The notes: generated from the sequence alone by a model not told the origin. 64,000 nucleotides of DNA from DAIDKA01 sp035506335 (GCA_035506335.1 DATJPN010000074.1:6924-70923); one strand, 5' to 3'. Shown: positions 15,102 to 24,255, numbered from the stretch's first letter. Program-made: numbers and translations.

Positions 15102-16112
15102 CTACAGGGATCGCTTTTCGCCCTTCCGGCCGCCCGGCCAGCCCGTTCCCTGCTTGTAGGTCCGGTTGCCGAGGAACACGGCCTCCACGCGGGTGATGCG
15201 GCCGTCCTGGAACTTCCACGCCTCGGTGTTCAGGACTTCGTTGGGCCACTGGGTGCTGGGCATCATGGGATAGGTGCGACCGTTCGGCATGGTCACGGAC
15301 TTGACGGTGCCACGGCGCCGGAAGTCGAAAACCCCGAAGATGATCTGCCGCTGCGTATCGATGATGGGGAAACGCGCGTTGTCGTATTCGGTGATGAAGG
15401 CGTACACGCCGGTGTCGATCTGCCGGGCGCACCCCATTCCGAGGGATGCACGGACGGCGGCCGCCCAGTCATCATCGTGCGCCAGCGGTCGCAGCGGCAC
15501 CGGCGGGCGATCATGCGGACCGAGCGCCATGACCATGCCGTTCTCCAGCCGCACGCACGACTCGGCGAAGGGCGCGAGTTCCCCCTTCTGCAGCGCCACC
15601 GCCCGCATGTAGGCGAGCGCCGCGGCGATCATCTGCCGGCGCGTCAGGCGATGCCCGGCGGGCTCGACCCGGTCCCACAACGGCTCGTACGCAGGCTGGG
15701 TCACGGAAGCCGGCGCATCGCGGTTCACCACGGTCTCGATTTCCGTGAGTCCCTGCGCCGTGACCTTCAGGCGCACCATCAGGTAGCCCGGCGTGCCGTT
15801 CTCGCGCATGGTCACGTAGGTGGCGACGCCGCCCTGCGCCGGATCATAGAAATCGTGGCGGTACGCGCCGAGTTCGGAGAAGGTCACCCACAGCGCCTCC
15901 CCGAGCGGAATCGCGACGCCGTTTTCGGTGAACCGCACGTTCGGTGCGACGCGCAGGCGCCCGGGATCATGCGCCTGCAGCGCCTGCAGGTACCCGTCCA
16001 TCACCGACCTCAGGCACGCCTCGTCGCAGGCCGTGCCCCCGGCCGCGGCGCGAGCCGTCACGACGATGCATGCCAGCAAGGCGCAGGCCCGTGGAAAGTT
16101 CGTGACCTTCAT
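15102..16112 (-). CDS. Secreted protein of unknown function, DUF8021-like (paralogue B)
   Basis: 336 residues with a signal peptide (about residues 1-23). After cleavage the protein begins with a two-cysteine motif (CDEACL) and then LQAHDPGRLRVAPNVRFTENG, a pattern I associate with a family of secreted proteins of unknown function (DUF8021-like, found in bacteria and fungi). Four cysteines suggest periplasmic disulfides. It is a paralogue of the upstream gene, whose stop it overlaps (ATGA), and is last in a four-gene operon with an oxygenase and a PQQ dehydrogenase. A role in handling the same extracellular substrates is inference. Confidence 0.65.
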   Translation of the reverse strand: MKVTNFPRACALLACIVVTARAAAGGTACDEACLRSVMDGYLQALQAHDPGRLRVAPNVRFTENGVAIPLGEALWVTFSELGAYRHDFYDPAQGGVATYVTMRENGTPGYLMVRLKVTAQGLTEIETVVNRDAPASVTQPAYEPLWDRVEPAGHRLTRRQMIAAALAYMRAVALQKGELAPFAESCVRLENGMVMALGPHDRPPVPLRPLAHDDDWAAAVRASLGMGCARQIDTGVYAFITEYDNARFPIIDTQRQIIFGVFDFRRRGTVKSVTMPNGRTYPMMPSTQWPNEVLNTEAWKFQDGRITRVEAVFLGNRTYKQGTGWPGGRKGEKRSL

Positions 16113-17047
16113 GAATGCGAGTTCTTCGACCAGGGGGAGATGGAATAGTACGGCGACCCGATGAAGTCGGCCTCCACCGGCCCGACCGCGCCGTCGATGA
16201 TCTTGAAGGTCTCGACGAAGCTCCACGTATGCGGCTCCTGGAAAGGCGAAGTCCTGGGCGTACCGTCGGTGAGCTTGAAATCGATCACGTTGCCCTTGTG
16301 GTCGATGAATCCGCGGAACATCACCAGGCCCCGCGCCTCGTCCACCAGGATCGGCTCGCGCCGCACCCGCACATTGAACAGGTAGGTGCCGAGCCTGAAC
16401 GGTCCCTCGCAGCCATGCGGTGCGGTCTCCATGCCGTTTTCGATGCGATGGCAGGTGGGCGCGAACACCGTGTGCAGTGTGCCGTCGTTGTGCGACAGCG
16501 TGGCGAAGTAGCCGTCGGCGATGCGGATCAGCTCCGCGCGCGGTCGCCGCTGCGCCGGCGTGAGCAGCTGGCTCGTCAGCGGATCATGGGTGAGCTTCGT
16601 CACATCCCCGAACGGTGTCGGGGGCGCGCTGACGAGGCGCTTCGTGGACAACAGGTGCTCCACCTCCACGATCCTGCCGCGCACGACCCGCAGGCGGATG
16701 GCGAGGAACGCCGGCGTATTCCCCATCATGATCGCCGTGTAGACGCCCGCGCCGCCGCTCACCGGATCCGAGAACGTCAGCGCCGGGCCGATCTCGGATG
16801 TGACCACGTCCCAGCTGCCGTCGGGAAACGGCAGCTGCACGTTGTTCTCCATGAAGCGCACCCGCGCCGCGAACGGCGCCTGCGTCCGGTCGTGATGGAC
16901 GTAGGCCGCCCGGTACTGATCCGCGATCCGCCGCAGGCACCCATCGTCACACGCCGCCTGCGCGGCGGTCGCGCCGAGCAGCGGCGCGGCCAGCAGGATC
17001 AGCGCCATCCGTCCGATCCACCATGACATTGCCGAATTCGCGCACAT
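16109..17047 (-). CDS. Secreted protein of unknown function, DUF8021-like (paralogue A)
   Basis: 312 residues, signal peptide to about residue 31 (MALILLAAPLLGATAAQA), then CDDGCLRRIADQYRAAYVHHD and RVRFMENNVQLPFPDGSW, mirroring the CDEACL and RFTENG motifs of the next gene. The C-terminal half carries a second related segment (ADGYFATLSHNDGT). ATG 17047 has GGAAGAGGGGG just upstream. It lies 30 bases after the carotenoid oxygenase-type gene and overlaps its paralogue. No enzymatic motif is apparent. Confidence 0.65.
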   Translation of the reverse strand: MCANSAMSWWIGRMALILLAAPLLGATAAQAACDDGCLRRIADQYRAAYVHHDRTQAPFAARVRFMENNVQLPFPDGSWDVVTSEIGPALTFSDPVSGGAGVYTAIMMGNTPAFLAIRLRVVRGRIVEVEHLLSTKRLVSAPPTPFGDVTKLTHDPLTSQLLTPAQRRPRAELIRIADGYFATLSHNDGTLHTVFAPTCHRIENGMETAPHGCEGPFRLGTYLFNVRVRREPILVDEARGLVMFRGFIDHKGNVIDFKLTDGTPRTSPFQEPHTWSFVETFKIIDGAVGPVEADFIGSPYYSISPWSKNSHS

Positions 17048-17077
17048 CACGACCCCCTCTTCCGTTCTCAAGGCCGC

Positions 17078-18550
17078 CTACACCAGCGGCAATTCGTTGC
17101 TGCCGGCCCATATGCCGTGCACCTGTGAACTCAACCTGAACGGCAGGATCACCCGCGCGATGTCGCCATCGCCGAGGTGTTCGGCATCGGCGATGACGAG
17201 CTCGGAGCGCATTTCCGCATAGTTCGAGGCGACACCGACCAGGTAGCCCTGCCCCTCCGCGCTGCCGCGCGGCACGAAACTGCACTCCTGCAGCGCATGG
17301 GTCCTGCCGGCGAAATACCGGTCCACCTTGCGTGTCTGCAGGTCGAAGCGTCCGTAGGAGTTGGCGACCGACGCCGGCGCGTGCGGACCTGCCCGATTGC
17401 GGTCATAGGGCATCTGCGGATCTGTGAAGTTCGTGTACAGGTACCGCGAGGCGAGCGTGACGGTGCGCGGATCGACCTTGCCGAGGTCGTTGACCTGCAT
17501 GTCCCACAACACCTCCTCCTGCCAGGTGTCGGCCGGGGAATCCAGGTCGAGCGTGAACTTGCGGATCACCGCCCGCGCCTTGGCGGGATCGAACGGCGTG
17601 CCGTCGACGTTCGGAAAGAAGGGAAAGAAGTTCGAGTCCCAGAACGGGGCGTACAGGATAACCTTGTTGCCTTCGCTGTAGGCGTTGAAGGTATGCATGT
17701 GGCAGCGATTCGGACCCTTGAACCAGCGCATGTCCTTGGGTCCGCCCTCGCGCGGCATCACGCCGATATAGCCCGGCTTCGTCGAGTCCCACCACCAGTG
17801 GATCTTGCCGGCCTGCAGCCGCTCGAGGCTCGTCACGTAGCCGCTGAAGGGAATCACCACGTGGCGGTGCGTGAGCGCCATGTCGTGAATGATGCTCACG
17901 TAGGGCACCTTGACGCGCACCTCGTGGCGCACCTTGCCTGTGCGGTCGATGGTGCAGATGAACAGATCATCCGATGCAAGTCCGGTCGCCTCATAGCCGA
18001 ACGCAACCATTTCCCCCGTGAGCGGATCGAGCTTGGGGTGCGCCGTGAAGGTCTGGCTCTTCCAGCCGCCGTGAAAATCCCACGGCCCGATGGTCTCGAG
18101 GGTGTTGGGGTTGATCTGATGGGGCAACCCGTCCTCCTTCAGCGCGAAGAGCTTCCCGGCATGGATCACCGGCGTGGTGTTCGAGGCCGTGCGCAGGTTC
18201 GGATGCACCGGATCGCGGATCGAGGGATCATCGGTATAGGGATTGCGGTAGTAGCCGTAGAGCTGGCGGCGGGCCGCGCGCAGCATCTGCATCCGGTGGT
18301 TGTTGACGAAGCGGCCCTTGAAATCCACCTTGCCGCCCTTGAAGCGGAAGCTGCTGATGTAGCCGTCGGCGTTGAGGACGGCATCGTCGCGAAACTTCGG
18401 CGGGTAGTACCACTCATAGCCGGCGCGGTAGAACGCACCGTCCAGGTCCGGCGGGATCCTGCCGACCACCTCACAGTCATCGATCGAGACTTCGAACCGC
18501 AACGGAGAGTTGAATCCGCGCCCGGCCAGGCTCTCAGAGAAATCCGCCAT
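17078..18550 (-). CDS. Carotenoid cleavage oxygenase family protein (lignostilbene dioxygenase-like)
   Basis: 490 residues of the non-haem iron carotenoid/stilbene oxygenase family. The four iron histidines are recognisable in TAHPKLDP, SIIHDMALT, CHMHTFNA and the near-terminal QVHGIWAG. No signal peptide, so it acts in the cytoplasm. Members split a carbon-carbon double bond with O2: apocarotenoids, stilbenes or isoeugenol. Stilbene or other lignin-derived substrates are more plausible here because ligAB and an aromatic-acid importer are in the window and no carotenoid genes are; this is inference. It lies 27 bases after the PQQ dehydrogenase gene. Confidence 0.82.
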   Translation of the reverse strand: MADFSESLAGRGFNSPLRFEVSIDDCEVVGRIPPDLDGAFYRAGYEWYYPPKFRDDAVLNADGYISSFRFKGGKVDFKGRFVNNHRMQMLRAARRQLYGYYRNPYTDDPSIRDPVHPNLRTASNTTPVIHAGKLFALKEDGLPHQINPNTLETIGPWDFHGGWKSQTFTAHPKLDPLTGEMVAFGYEATGLASDDLFICTIDRTGKVRHEVRVKVPYVSIIHDMALTHRHVVIPFSGYVTSLERLQAGKIHWWWDSTKPGYIGVMPREGGPKDMRWFKGPNRCHMHTFNAYSEGNKVILYAPFWDSNFFPFFPNVDGTPFDPAKARAVIRKFTLDLDSPADTWQEEVLWDMQVNDLGKVDPRTVTLASRYLYTNFTDPQMPYDRNRAGPHAPASVANSYGRFDLQTRKVDRYFAGRTHALQECSFVPRGSAEGQGYLVGVASNYAEMRSELVIADAEHLGDGDIARVILPFRLSSQVHGIWAGSNELPLV

Positions 18551-18577
18551 GTCGCCCCCTTGTCAGTCCACGGGCCA

Positions 18578-20557
18578 TCACTGCAATGAAAACACGATCA
18601 GCGTCGCCGCCCCGGTCGCGGATGCCGCATCACGCGAAGAGCTGCCCGATGGCACCACAATGTACTCCCGTCCGGCCACCGCATACACCGAAATGCCGGC
18701 CGCGACCGGCCCGCCCGTGGCGAACTCGTACAGCACCCGGCCGTCGCGCGCGTCGAGTGCCAGGAAGCTGCCCCCGAGGTCCCCGGTCAGCAGCAGGCCT
18801 CCGGCGGTGGGCGTCACGGCCGCCAGCACCGGATCCTTGCGATGCACGCTCCATATCTCCCGGCCGCTGCCCGCCGCGAACGCCTTGATCCAGCCGCTCT
18901 GCAGCGCCGGCGGATCCATGCGGAACATGCCGCCGAAGTAGACTCCGCCAGGCACATAGTGCGGCTCCGCCCGGGTGAGGACATTGCAGCGGTCCGCCGC
19001 CGCGACGAACACGGTCCCGGTCAGCGGCGAGAAGGCCGGCCCGTTGTACTGCCCGAGCGCGCCCGGACACACGTGCACGCCGGCCGCGGTGGGCGGCGCA
19101 TCGACGTTCGAGCGGCTCGTGAACGGAACCTGTGACAGCACCTCGTGGCTGTCCCGATCGTACTGGTAGAGCAGGCCATTCTTGCTGGCGACCGCCATGA
19201 GGCTGCGACCACCCTGCGAGAACAGCGCCGGTGCCGCCGCCGTGTCCCAGTCATGCAGGTCGTGTGCGACCTGCTGCACGTACCAGGACAGCCGGCCCGT
19301 CGCGATGTCGAGTGCGACGACACTGTCCGTGTACAGGTTGTCCCCGGAGCGGCCGGCATCATTGAAGTCCGGCGCCGGATTGCCCGTGGGCACGAACAGC
19401 AGGTGCCGCACCGGGTCGATGGCCATGCTCGACCAGGTCGCCCCGCCCCCCCGGTCGGTGCCGCCGCTCCAGGATGCCGCCGCAGCGCCGCTGCGCGGAA
19501 CGATGTCGAAGGACCACAGCGCGGCGCCGGTGCCCGCATCGAACGCATGGATGCGGCCGCGGATGCCGGTATCGGCGCCGGCCTCCCCGGTGAACACCTT
19601 GCCGTCGAAGGCCACCGGGGCGCCCGTGATCTCGTAGCCCAGCGCGCCATCGGCGACGCGCGCGTCCCACAACAGCTTGCCGTTGGCGGCATCCAGGGCG
19701 ATCAGGTGCCCGTCGGTCGTCCCGCGAAACACCCGGCCCCCGTACAGGGCGACGCCACGGTTGCCCGGCAGGTGCTCGGGATCGACCGGCACATAGGTGT
19801 AGGACCAGCGAACCGCGCAGGTTGCCGCATCCAGGTCGAGCACCTTGTGCGCCGTGGTGACGTACATCCGCCCCTCGTACACGATGGGGCTGGTTTCGAA
19901 GCTGCCGAGCTCCCCCAGTTGCGCGATGCACCGGACCTTGAGGTGACCGGCATTGCCGGTATTGATCTGGGAGAGCGGCGAGAAGCGATCCCCGGCCAGT
20001 GTGCGATTGAAGGTCAGCCAGTCCGCATCGCTCATGCGCAGCAGCTGCGCATCCTCCGGCCCGCCGCCGCTCGCCGGCGCGACCGTCCGCGGGGCCTGCG
20101 GGAACACCGTGCTGGATCCCGCCGGCGGCGTGGGCGGCGCGTCCGCCGCAACCGGTGCGGCCGGCGCGGGCGGCAAGGTGCCGCCGAAGGCGGCCGGCGT
20201 CAGCGCTGCCTCGCCTGCCGCATAACCGTTGCTGCCGAGGATGAACGCCGCGATGGCGAGGTTGTCGGCCTCGGACACACTGCCCGGGGCGCCCTTGGGC
20301 ATCTGTCGGGCAATGGCGTCGAAAAAATCCGCCCCCTGATGCCGGCCATCACCCCAGGTCCGGGCGAAAGCACTGCCGGACAATGCCACGGCCGCGCCGC
20401 CCTGCAGATTCGCGCCATGGCACAGGCCGCACGCGCGCGCGTAGGCCACCCTCCCGGCTGCAAACTGCGCCGCCGTGAAGGACGGCGCGGCAGCCACGGG
20501 GCCGCTCAGCATCAGCAGCGCGACCGCGGCGCGGTAAGGATTCATTCCGGCTATCAT
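18578..20557 (-). CDS. Periplasmic PQQ-type dehydrogenase with N-terminal cytochrome c domain
   Basis: 659 residues. Signal peptide (to about 23), a cytochrome c domain with haem motif C43-GLC-H47 and a distal QMPKG methionine, a Pro/Ala-rich linker (about 125-165), then an eight-bladed PQQ beta-propeller with WSYTYVPVD, QVAHDLHDWD and repeated LDAANGKLLW-type blades. It should oxidise an alcohol or aldehyde in the periplasm and pass electrons to its own haem. Known quinohaemoprotein alcohol dehydrogenases carry the haem domain at the C-terminus, so the order is reversed. ATG 20545 is an alternative start. It heads the operon ending at 15102. Confidence 0.82.
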   Translation of the reverse strand: MIAGMNPYRAAVALLMLSGPVAAAPSFTAAQFAAGRVAYARACGLCHGANLQGGAAVALSGSAFARTWGDGRHQGADFFDAIARQMPKGAPGSVSEADNLAIAAFILGSNGYAAGEAALTPAAFGGTLPPAPAAPVAADAPPTPPAGSSTVFPQAPRTVAPASGGGPEDAQLLRMSDADWLTFNRTLAGDRFSPLSQINTGNAGHLKVRCIAQLGELGSFETSPIVYEGRMYVTTAHKVLDLDAATCAVRWSYTYVPVDPEHLPGNRGVALYGGRVFRGTTDGHLIALDAANGKLLWDARVADGALGYEITGAPVAFDGKVFTGEAGADTGIRGRIHAFDAGTGAALWSFDIVPRSGAAAASWSGGTDRGGGATWSSMAIDPVRHLLFVPTGNPAPDFNDAGRSGDNLYTDSVVALDIATGRLSWYVQQVAHDLHDWDTAAAPALFSQGGRSLMAVASKNGLLYQYDRDSHEVLSQVPFTSRSNVDAPPTAAGVHVCPGALGQYNGPAFSPLTGTVFVAAADRCNVLTRAEPHYVPGGVYFGGMFRMDPPALQSGWIKAFAAGSGREIWSVHRKDPVLAAVTPTAGGLLLTGDLGGSFLALDARDGRVLYEFATGGPVAAGISVYAVAGREYIVVPSGSSSRDAASATGAATLIVFSLQ

Positions 20558-20605
20558 GGTCCGACCATAAAGTCGCCGGGTCCGCGGCGTCAATTGGACA
20601 AGCAC

Positions 20606-20872
20606 ATGGCGACAGGTTGGGCAGGTGAAGGCGCGGTGAATGAGCAGATCGACGCCACGGTGAAGGACGCCGTGGAGCGCGCCCGCAGCCACCTGCACCG
20701 GGGCCCCGCACTGACTCACTGCGAAAAGTGCGGCGAGGCAATCCCCGAGGCCCGCCGGCTGGCGGTACCGGGCGTGCGCCTGTGTCTGGCCTGCCAGCAG
20801 GCGGCGGATACCCGGCTGGGAGGCGTAAGCGGATACAACCGCCGCGGCAGCAAGGACAGCCAGCTACGCTGA
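20606..20872 (+). CDS. DksA/TraR C4-type zinc-finger protein (YbiI-like)
   Basis: 88 residues. The C4 zinc finger is complete: HCEKCG (C39, C42) and RLCLACQ (C60, C63). The N-terminus GAVNEQIDATVKDAVERARSH and the EARRLAVPGVRLC block are typical of the small YbiI-type DksA/TraR relatives. These may bind the RNA polymerase secondary channel; they lack the long coiled coil of DksA. It is divergent from the PQQ dehydrogenase gene across 48 bases. Confidence 0.85.
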   Translation: MATGWAGEGAVNEQIDATVKDAVERARSHLHRGPALTHCEKCGEAIPEARRLAVPGVRLCLACQQAADTRLGGVSGYNRRGSKDSQLR

Positions 20873-20987
20873 TGCGAAGAATCCCGTCTCCGGCACTCGC
20901 GAGCACTGCCTTTGATTGCAAGGCGAACCGGTACCAGGTCTTGAGCCGTGCCGAGTACGCCGTGGCCGCCCACCGGCTTACCGAGGG

Positions 20988-21677
20988 TCAGGCCGGCTCC
21001 ATGCCGTAGCGCTGCATGACGGCAGCCGCGGCCGGCAGGCGCATGTACGCCAGCAGATCCGCGGCCAGCTGCGGCGCTTCGCAGCGCACGCCGATGCCGG
21101 CCGAGAAAGTCGTGATGCTCTGGATGGCCGCGGGCAACGGTCCCAGGACCTCGATGCCCGCGACGTTCAGCAGCTCGCTCAGCTGCTGGAAGCCCAGTGC
21201 CGCCTGGCCACCGGCCACCAGCGAGCCGACCGGGATGCCCGGCGGCGGCACGACGATCCGCGACCGGATGCTCTCCAGAATGCCCCAGCGCGCGAACAGC
21301 TTCTCCAGGTACACGCCGCTCGGACCGGTCGAGTAGCTCAGCGAGGCTGCATGGGCGACGGCCGCCTTGACGGCGGCCTCGGTACCGATATCCGGCCGCG
21401 GTGCGCCGCTACGCACCGCCATGGCGATGCCCGATCTGACGAGATCCACCCGCCCCGGACGCAACTGCGAGGCCGCGATGAGCTTGTCGATCGCCGTATC
21501 CGACAACACGACCACATCGGCATGCTCGCCGCCGAGGATGCGGTTGGCGACTTCGACGCCACCGGCCGCCTCGGCCGCCACCGCCTGGCCGGTCCGCGCC
21601 GTATAACCCCTGACGAGTTCGGCGAGGACTTCACGTGCCGCCATCGAAGAGAGCAGTTTGAGCGGATGTTGCGTCAT
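20988..21677 (-). CDS. ModA-like substrate-binding protein, no signal peptide
   Basis: 229 residues of the type-2 periplasmic binding protein fold, closest to molybdate/ModA-like proteins: LLSSMAAREVLAELVRGY, AGGVEVANRILGGEHADVVVLSD and YSTGPSGVYLEKLF. It starts MTQHPLKLL with no signal peptide or lipobox, and no ABC permease or ATPase adjoins it. It may be a cytoplasmic small-anion sensor or chaperone, or its start may be mis-set; no in-frame upstream extension with a signal is apparent. It lies 18 bases after the Omp85 gene. Confidence 0.7.
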   Translation of the reverse strand: MTQHPLKLLSSMAAREVLAELVRGYTARTGQAVAAEAAGGVEVANRILGGEHADVVVLSDTAIDKLIAASQLRPGRVDLVRSGIAMAVRSGAPRPDIGTEAAVKAAVAHAASLSYSTGPSGVYLEKLFARWGILESIRSRIVVPPPGIPVGSLVAGGQAALGFQQLSELLNVAGIEVLGPLPAAIQSITTFSAGIGVRCEAPQLAADLLAYMRLPAAAAVMQRYGMEPA

Positions 21678-21695
21678 GTTTGCCTTCGCACGCCT

Positions 21696-23009
21696 TCAGA
21701 ACGGGTAGTTGATACCGGTAAAGACCGCGAGGCCCTCGGTGCCGTAGCCCGCATCCACGTAACCGACCACCGAGGGCCGGGCGATGCCACGCACGCCGAG
21801 GCCCACCACCTTGTGCAGGGCCGAAACCGGATCCAGGTTCAGGTGCGAGGACACGCGCCCCATGTCCAGGAAGGGCGTCACCTCGATATCGACGTGAGTG
21901 GCGGCCGCATCGAAGGAAAACGTCCGGTGCCGCAGCTCGAGGCTGACGGCGAAGGAATTGCGGTCGACGAACCGGCCCTGGCCGAAGCCGCGCAGCAGCT
22001 GCTCGCCGCCGACATCGCTTTCGTCGCCGCCGATGCTGCTTAAGTCGTAGAACGGGATCTTGTGGCCGCTGGGCATGTAGCGCAGGGCGACGTGAGCCGC
22101 AAGAATGGTATCGGGCAGCACCGGCTGGAAGGTCCGGGCGTCCAGGCCCATCGCGCTGTAGATGGAGTCGGTGAGGTTGCCGTTGCGGCCGTTCAGTCCG
22201 GCGTAGACCACCGCCTGGGTTCCCCGGCTCGGGATGGAGCTGTCGTCGCGGGTGTCGTAAACCAGCGCCACCTGGTTCAGCGCTTCGTTGGTGTAACCCA
22301 GGCCGTGTACGTCCGGATAACGCGATTCGATGGTGGGCACCTTCTTGAGGGTGCCGGCCGTGACATCCATGCGCCTCGCCCGCAGCGTGTACTGCAGCTG
22401 CCAGGTCGGGTTCAAATTGAATCCGGCCTGGGCCTGCGCCACCAGTTGCGAGGCGGTGTAGTTGGTGACATCGCCCGCCAGGGAGTGGTTGCCATAGCCG
22501 TAGAATCGCGACGTGCCGGAGCGGTCGAAAATGAGGCTGGTGTTGAGCGACCACAGAGTGTTGCGCAGCCGGCCCTGCTGGTACTCGAAGTCGACGCCGC
22601 GCTGGACCCGCTCCTGCATGAAGGTCACCACCGACCAGCGTTCATCCGTCGAGGGGTACTCGAAGATCCGGAAATGCGCGCCGACGCCGAAGTTCGGGTT
22701 GTACAGCAGGTCCGGCGCGATGATGCGGGTGATTTCGCGCTCGTCATTGGTGTGCAGCCACACCGGCAGGAGCCCCAGGGTCACGCCACTGTCCGGGTCG
22801 GCGCCGATTTCCGGCACGGGAATGAACGGCCAGGTGGAAACATCGAACCGGCCGCCGCCCGCGGAGGCGGGCGCCGCCGGGGTCGGCGGCGGCGGGGCGA
22901 TCTCGGCGCGCTCCTGTGCCAAGGCCAAGCTTCCGCTACACGCCAGGGCCACGAGCCAGGCCGTCACCGGACAGCGCGCGACCCTGCGTATGCGACGGAT
23001 TATGCTCAA
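21696..23009 (-). CDS. Omp85/BamA-superfamily outer-membrane barrel without POTRA domains
   Basis: 437 residues. Signal peptide (to about 31, VALACSGSLALAQ), a short Pro-rich segment, then directly a 16-strand barrel. The Omp85 signature loop is LLRGFGQGRFVDRN, and the C-terminus ends in Phe (TGINYPF), the outer-membrane assembly signal. There is no room for POTRA domains, unlike BamA or TamA. Similar short barrels are annotated only as surface-antigen/D15 proteins; the function is unknown. Confidence 0.82.
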   Translation of the reverse strand: MSIIRRIRRVARCPVTAWLVALACSGSLALAQERAEIAPPPPTPAAPASAGGGRFDVSTWPFIPVPEIGADPDSGVTLGLLPVWLHTNDEREITRIIAPDLLYNPNFGVGAHFRIFEYPSTDERWSVVTFMQERVQRGVDFEYQQGRLRNTLWSLNTSLIFDRSGTSRFYGYGNHSLAGDVTNYTASQLVAQAQAGFNLNPTWQLQYTLRARRMDVTAGTLKKVPTIESRYPDVHGLGYTNEALNQVALVYDTRDDSSIPSRGTQAVVYAGLNGRNGNLTDSIYSAMGLDARTFQPVLPDTILAAHVALRYMPSGHKIPFYDLSSIGGDESDVGGEQLLRGFGQGRFVDRNSFAVSLELRHRTFSFDAAATHVDIEVTPFLDMGRVSSHLNLDPVSALHKVVGLGVRGIARPSVVGYVDAGYGTEGLAVFTGINYPF

Positions 23010-23194
23010 GACTACCTCTTATTAGATGGGGTACGAGGTGATCTTGCGGCCGCCCTCCTTCGGTCCCCGGTTCGAGGGCGCAATTCTAGTCGAAGCGCGG
23101 GGCATGCGCCCACGTCGTCAGGGGAAATCTGCGGTTGTATTTGCAACATGCTCATTGTGCTAACGTTCCGACCCTTCTGATCCACAGGGCGCTC

Positions 23195-23755
23195 ATGGAG
23201 AAGACATTCATTTCCGCGGATTCGCTGCTCCGCGATTCCCTCGAGCTCGGACGCATGGTGGTGCACAGCGGCTATCGCCCGACCTTCCTCGTCGGCATGT
23301 GGCGGGGCGGTGCGCCCATCGGCATTGCGGTACAGGAGGTCCTCGACTACTACGACATTCCGACCGATCACATCGCCATCCGCACCTCGGCCTACTACGG
23401 CATCGACAAGCAGGACAAGACGGTGCGGGTCCACGCCATCGACTACCTCGTATCGCGCCTGGACGCCGAAGACCGGCTGCTGCTGGTGGATGATGTCTTC
23501 GATTCCGGCCGCAGCCTCGATGCGGTCATTGCCGAGCTCACCCGACGGTGCCGGCGCAACCTGCCGCAGAACATCCGCACCGCGACCGTCTACTACAAGC
23601 CCTCGCGCAACCGCAGTGCGCGGGAACCCGACTATTGCGTGCGCCGGGTGGAGGAGTGGCTGGTGTTCCCCCACGAGTTGAAAGGGCTGACGCGGGAGGA
23701 AATCCTGCGCAACAAGCCGGTCGGCCCGGACTTCCTTGACGCCAAGCCGGCCTGA
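23195..23755 (+). CDS. Phosphoribosyltransferase (hypoxanthine/guanine type)
   Basis: 186 residues. The PRPP-binding loop LLLVDDVFDSGRSLDAV is complete, with VGMWRGGAPIG as the pyrophosphate-binding loop. It salvages a purine base with PRPP in the cytoplasm; hypoxanthine or xanthine-guanine is the probable base, although some members of this group are of unknown specificity. ATG 23195 is preferred to an upstream in-frame ATG at 23135 by similarity to family length. Confidence 0.82.
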   Translation: MEKTFISADSLLRDSLELGRMVVHSGYRPTFLVGMWRGGAPIGIAVQEVLDYYDIPTDHIAIRTSAYYGIDKQDKTVRVHAIDYLVSRLDAEDRLLLVDDVFDSGRSLDAVIAELTRRCRRNLPQNIRTATVYYKPSRNRSAREPDYCVRRVEEWLVFPHELKGLTREEILRNKPVGPDFLDAKPA

Positions 23756-23774
23756 AGCCGCGCGGCCTCGAGCC

Positions 23775-23996
23775 TCAGTAGTGCGGCGGCCGCTCGTCTT
23801 CGGGGCGGCGCGCGGGCTCCGGGGCCTGCCGGGCATCGAGCTTCTCGGCCAGCGCCCGCAGGCCATCGCGCAGGGCCTGCAGTTCCTGGTGCTGGCGGTA
23901 CACCACGTCGCTCAATTCGGCATTGGCGCGCTCGAGGAAGGCCAGCTTCGATTCGAGGCGCTCCTGGGTCTCGTGATCCATGGTGGCTGGAATCAT
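23775..23996 (-). CDS. slyX: SlyX family coiled-coil protein
   Basis: 73 residues. The heptad-rich SlyX pattern is clear: RLESKLAFLERANAELSDVVYRQHQELQAL, ending ...RPPHY as in most SlyX proteins. Function unknown. An ATG at 23981 (MDHETQERL) may be the real start. Its stop lies 20 bases from the stop of the convergent phosphoribosyltransferase gene. Confidence 0.85.
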   Translation of the reverse strand: MIPATMDHETQERLESKLAFLERANAELSDVVYRQHQELQALRDGLRALAEKLDARQAPEPARRPEDERPPHY

Positions 23997-24088
23997 AACC
24001 CGGATACCAGCGCCGACCGCCGCATGGCATCCCTTGCCCCGAGCGTGAATTCACAGGCCCAGGGAGCAATCCGCGTGCCAAGGATCGA

Positions 24089-24117
24089 TTGAGCAATAAA
24101 TGATTGTTTAGTATGAA
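24089..24117 (+). promoter_or_regulatory. Possible sigma-70 promoter upstream of the RIO kinase gene
   Basis: TTGAGC (24089-24094) and TATGAA (24112-24117) with 17-base spacing, in the only AT-rich patch of this 258-base intergenic region (23997-24255). The start codon is about 140 bases downstream, leaving a long leader. The rest of the gap shows no tRNA or small RNA that I can recognise. Confidence 0.4.
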
Positions 24118-24255
24118 TTAATTCGGCTGAAGCGGCGCTCGCATCGGGTCCGGGGACACCGTTGCGGACACGGCCGGACACTCCGGCGGACCCTGCCGTG
24201 TAACATGCCGGGCTCTGGTTGGCCTGGACCGGCCGTCCGTGCACTAAGGAACATC

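Noticed and set aside
23997..24255. Possible tRNA or small RNA in the largest intergenic gap
   Set aside because: No cloverleaf, TTCGA-type loop or terminator-bounded hairpin series could be found; only a promoter-like pair is supported.
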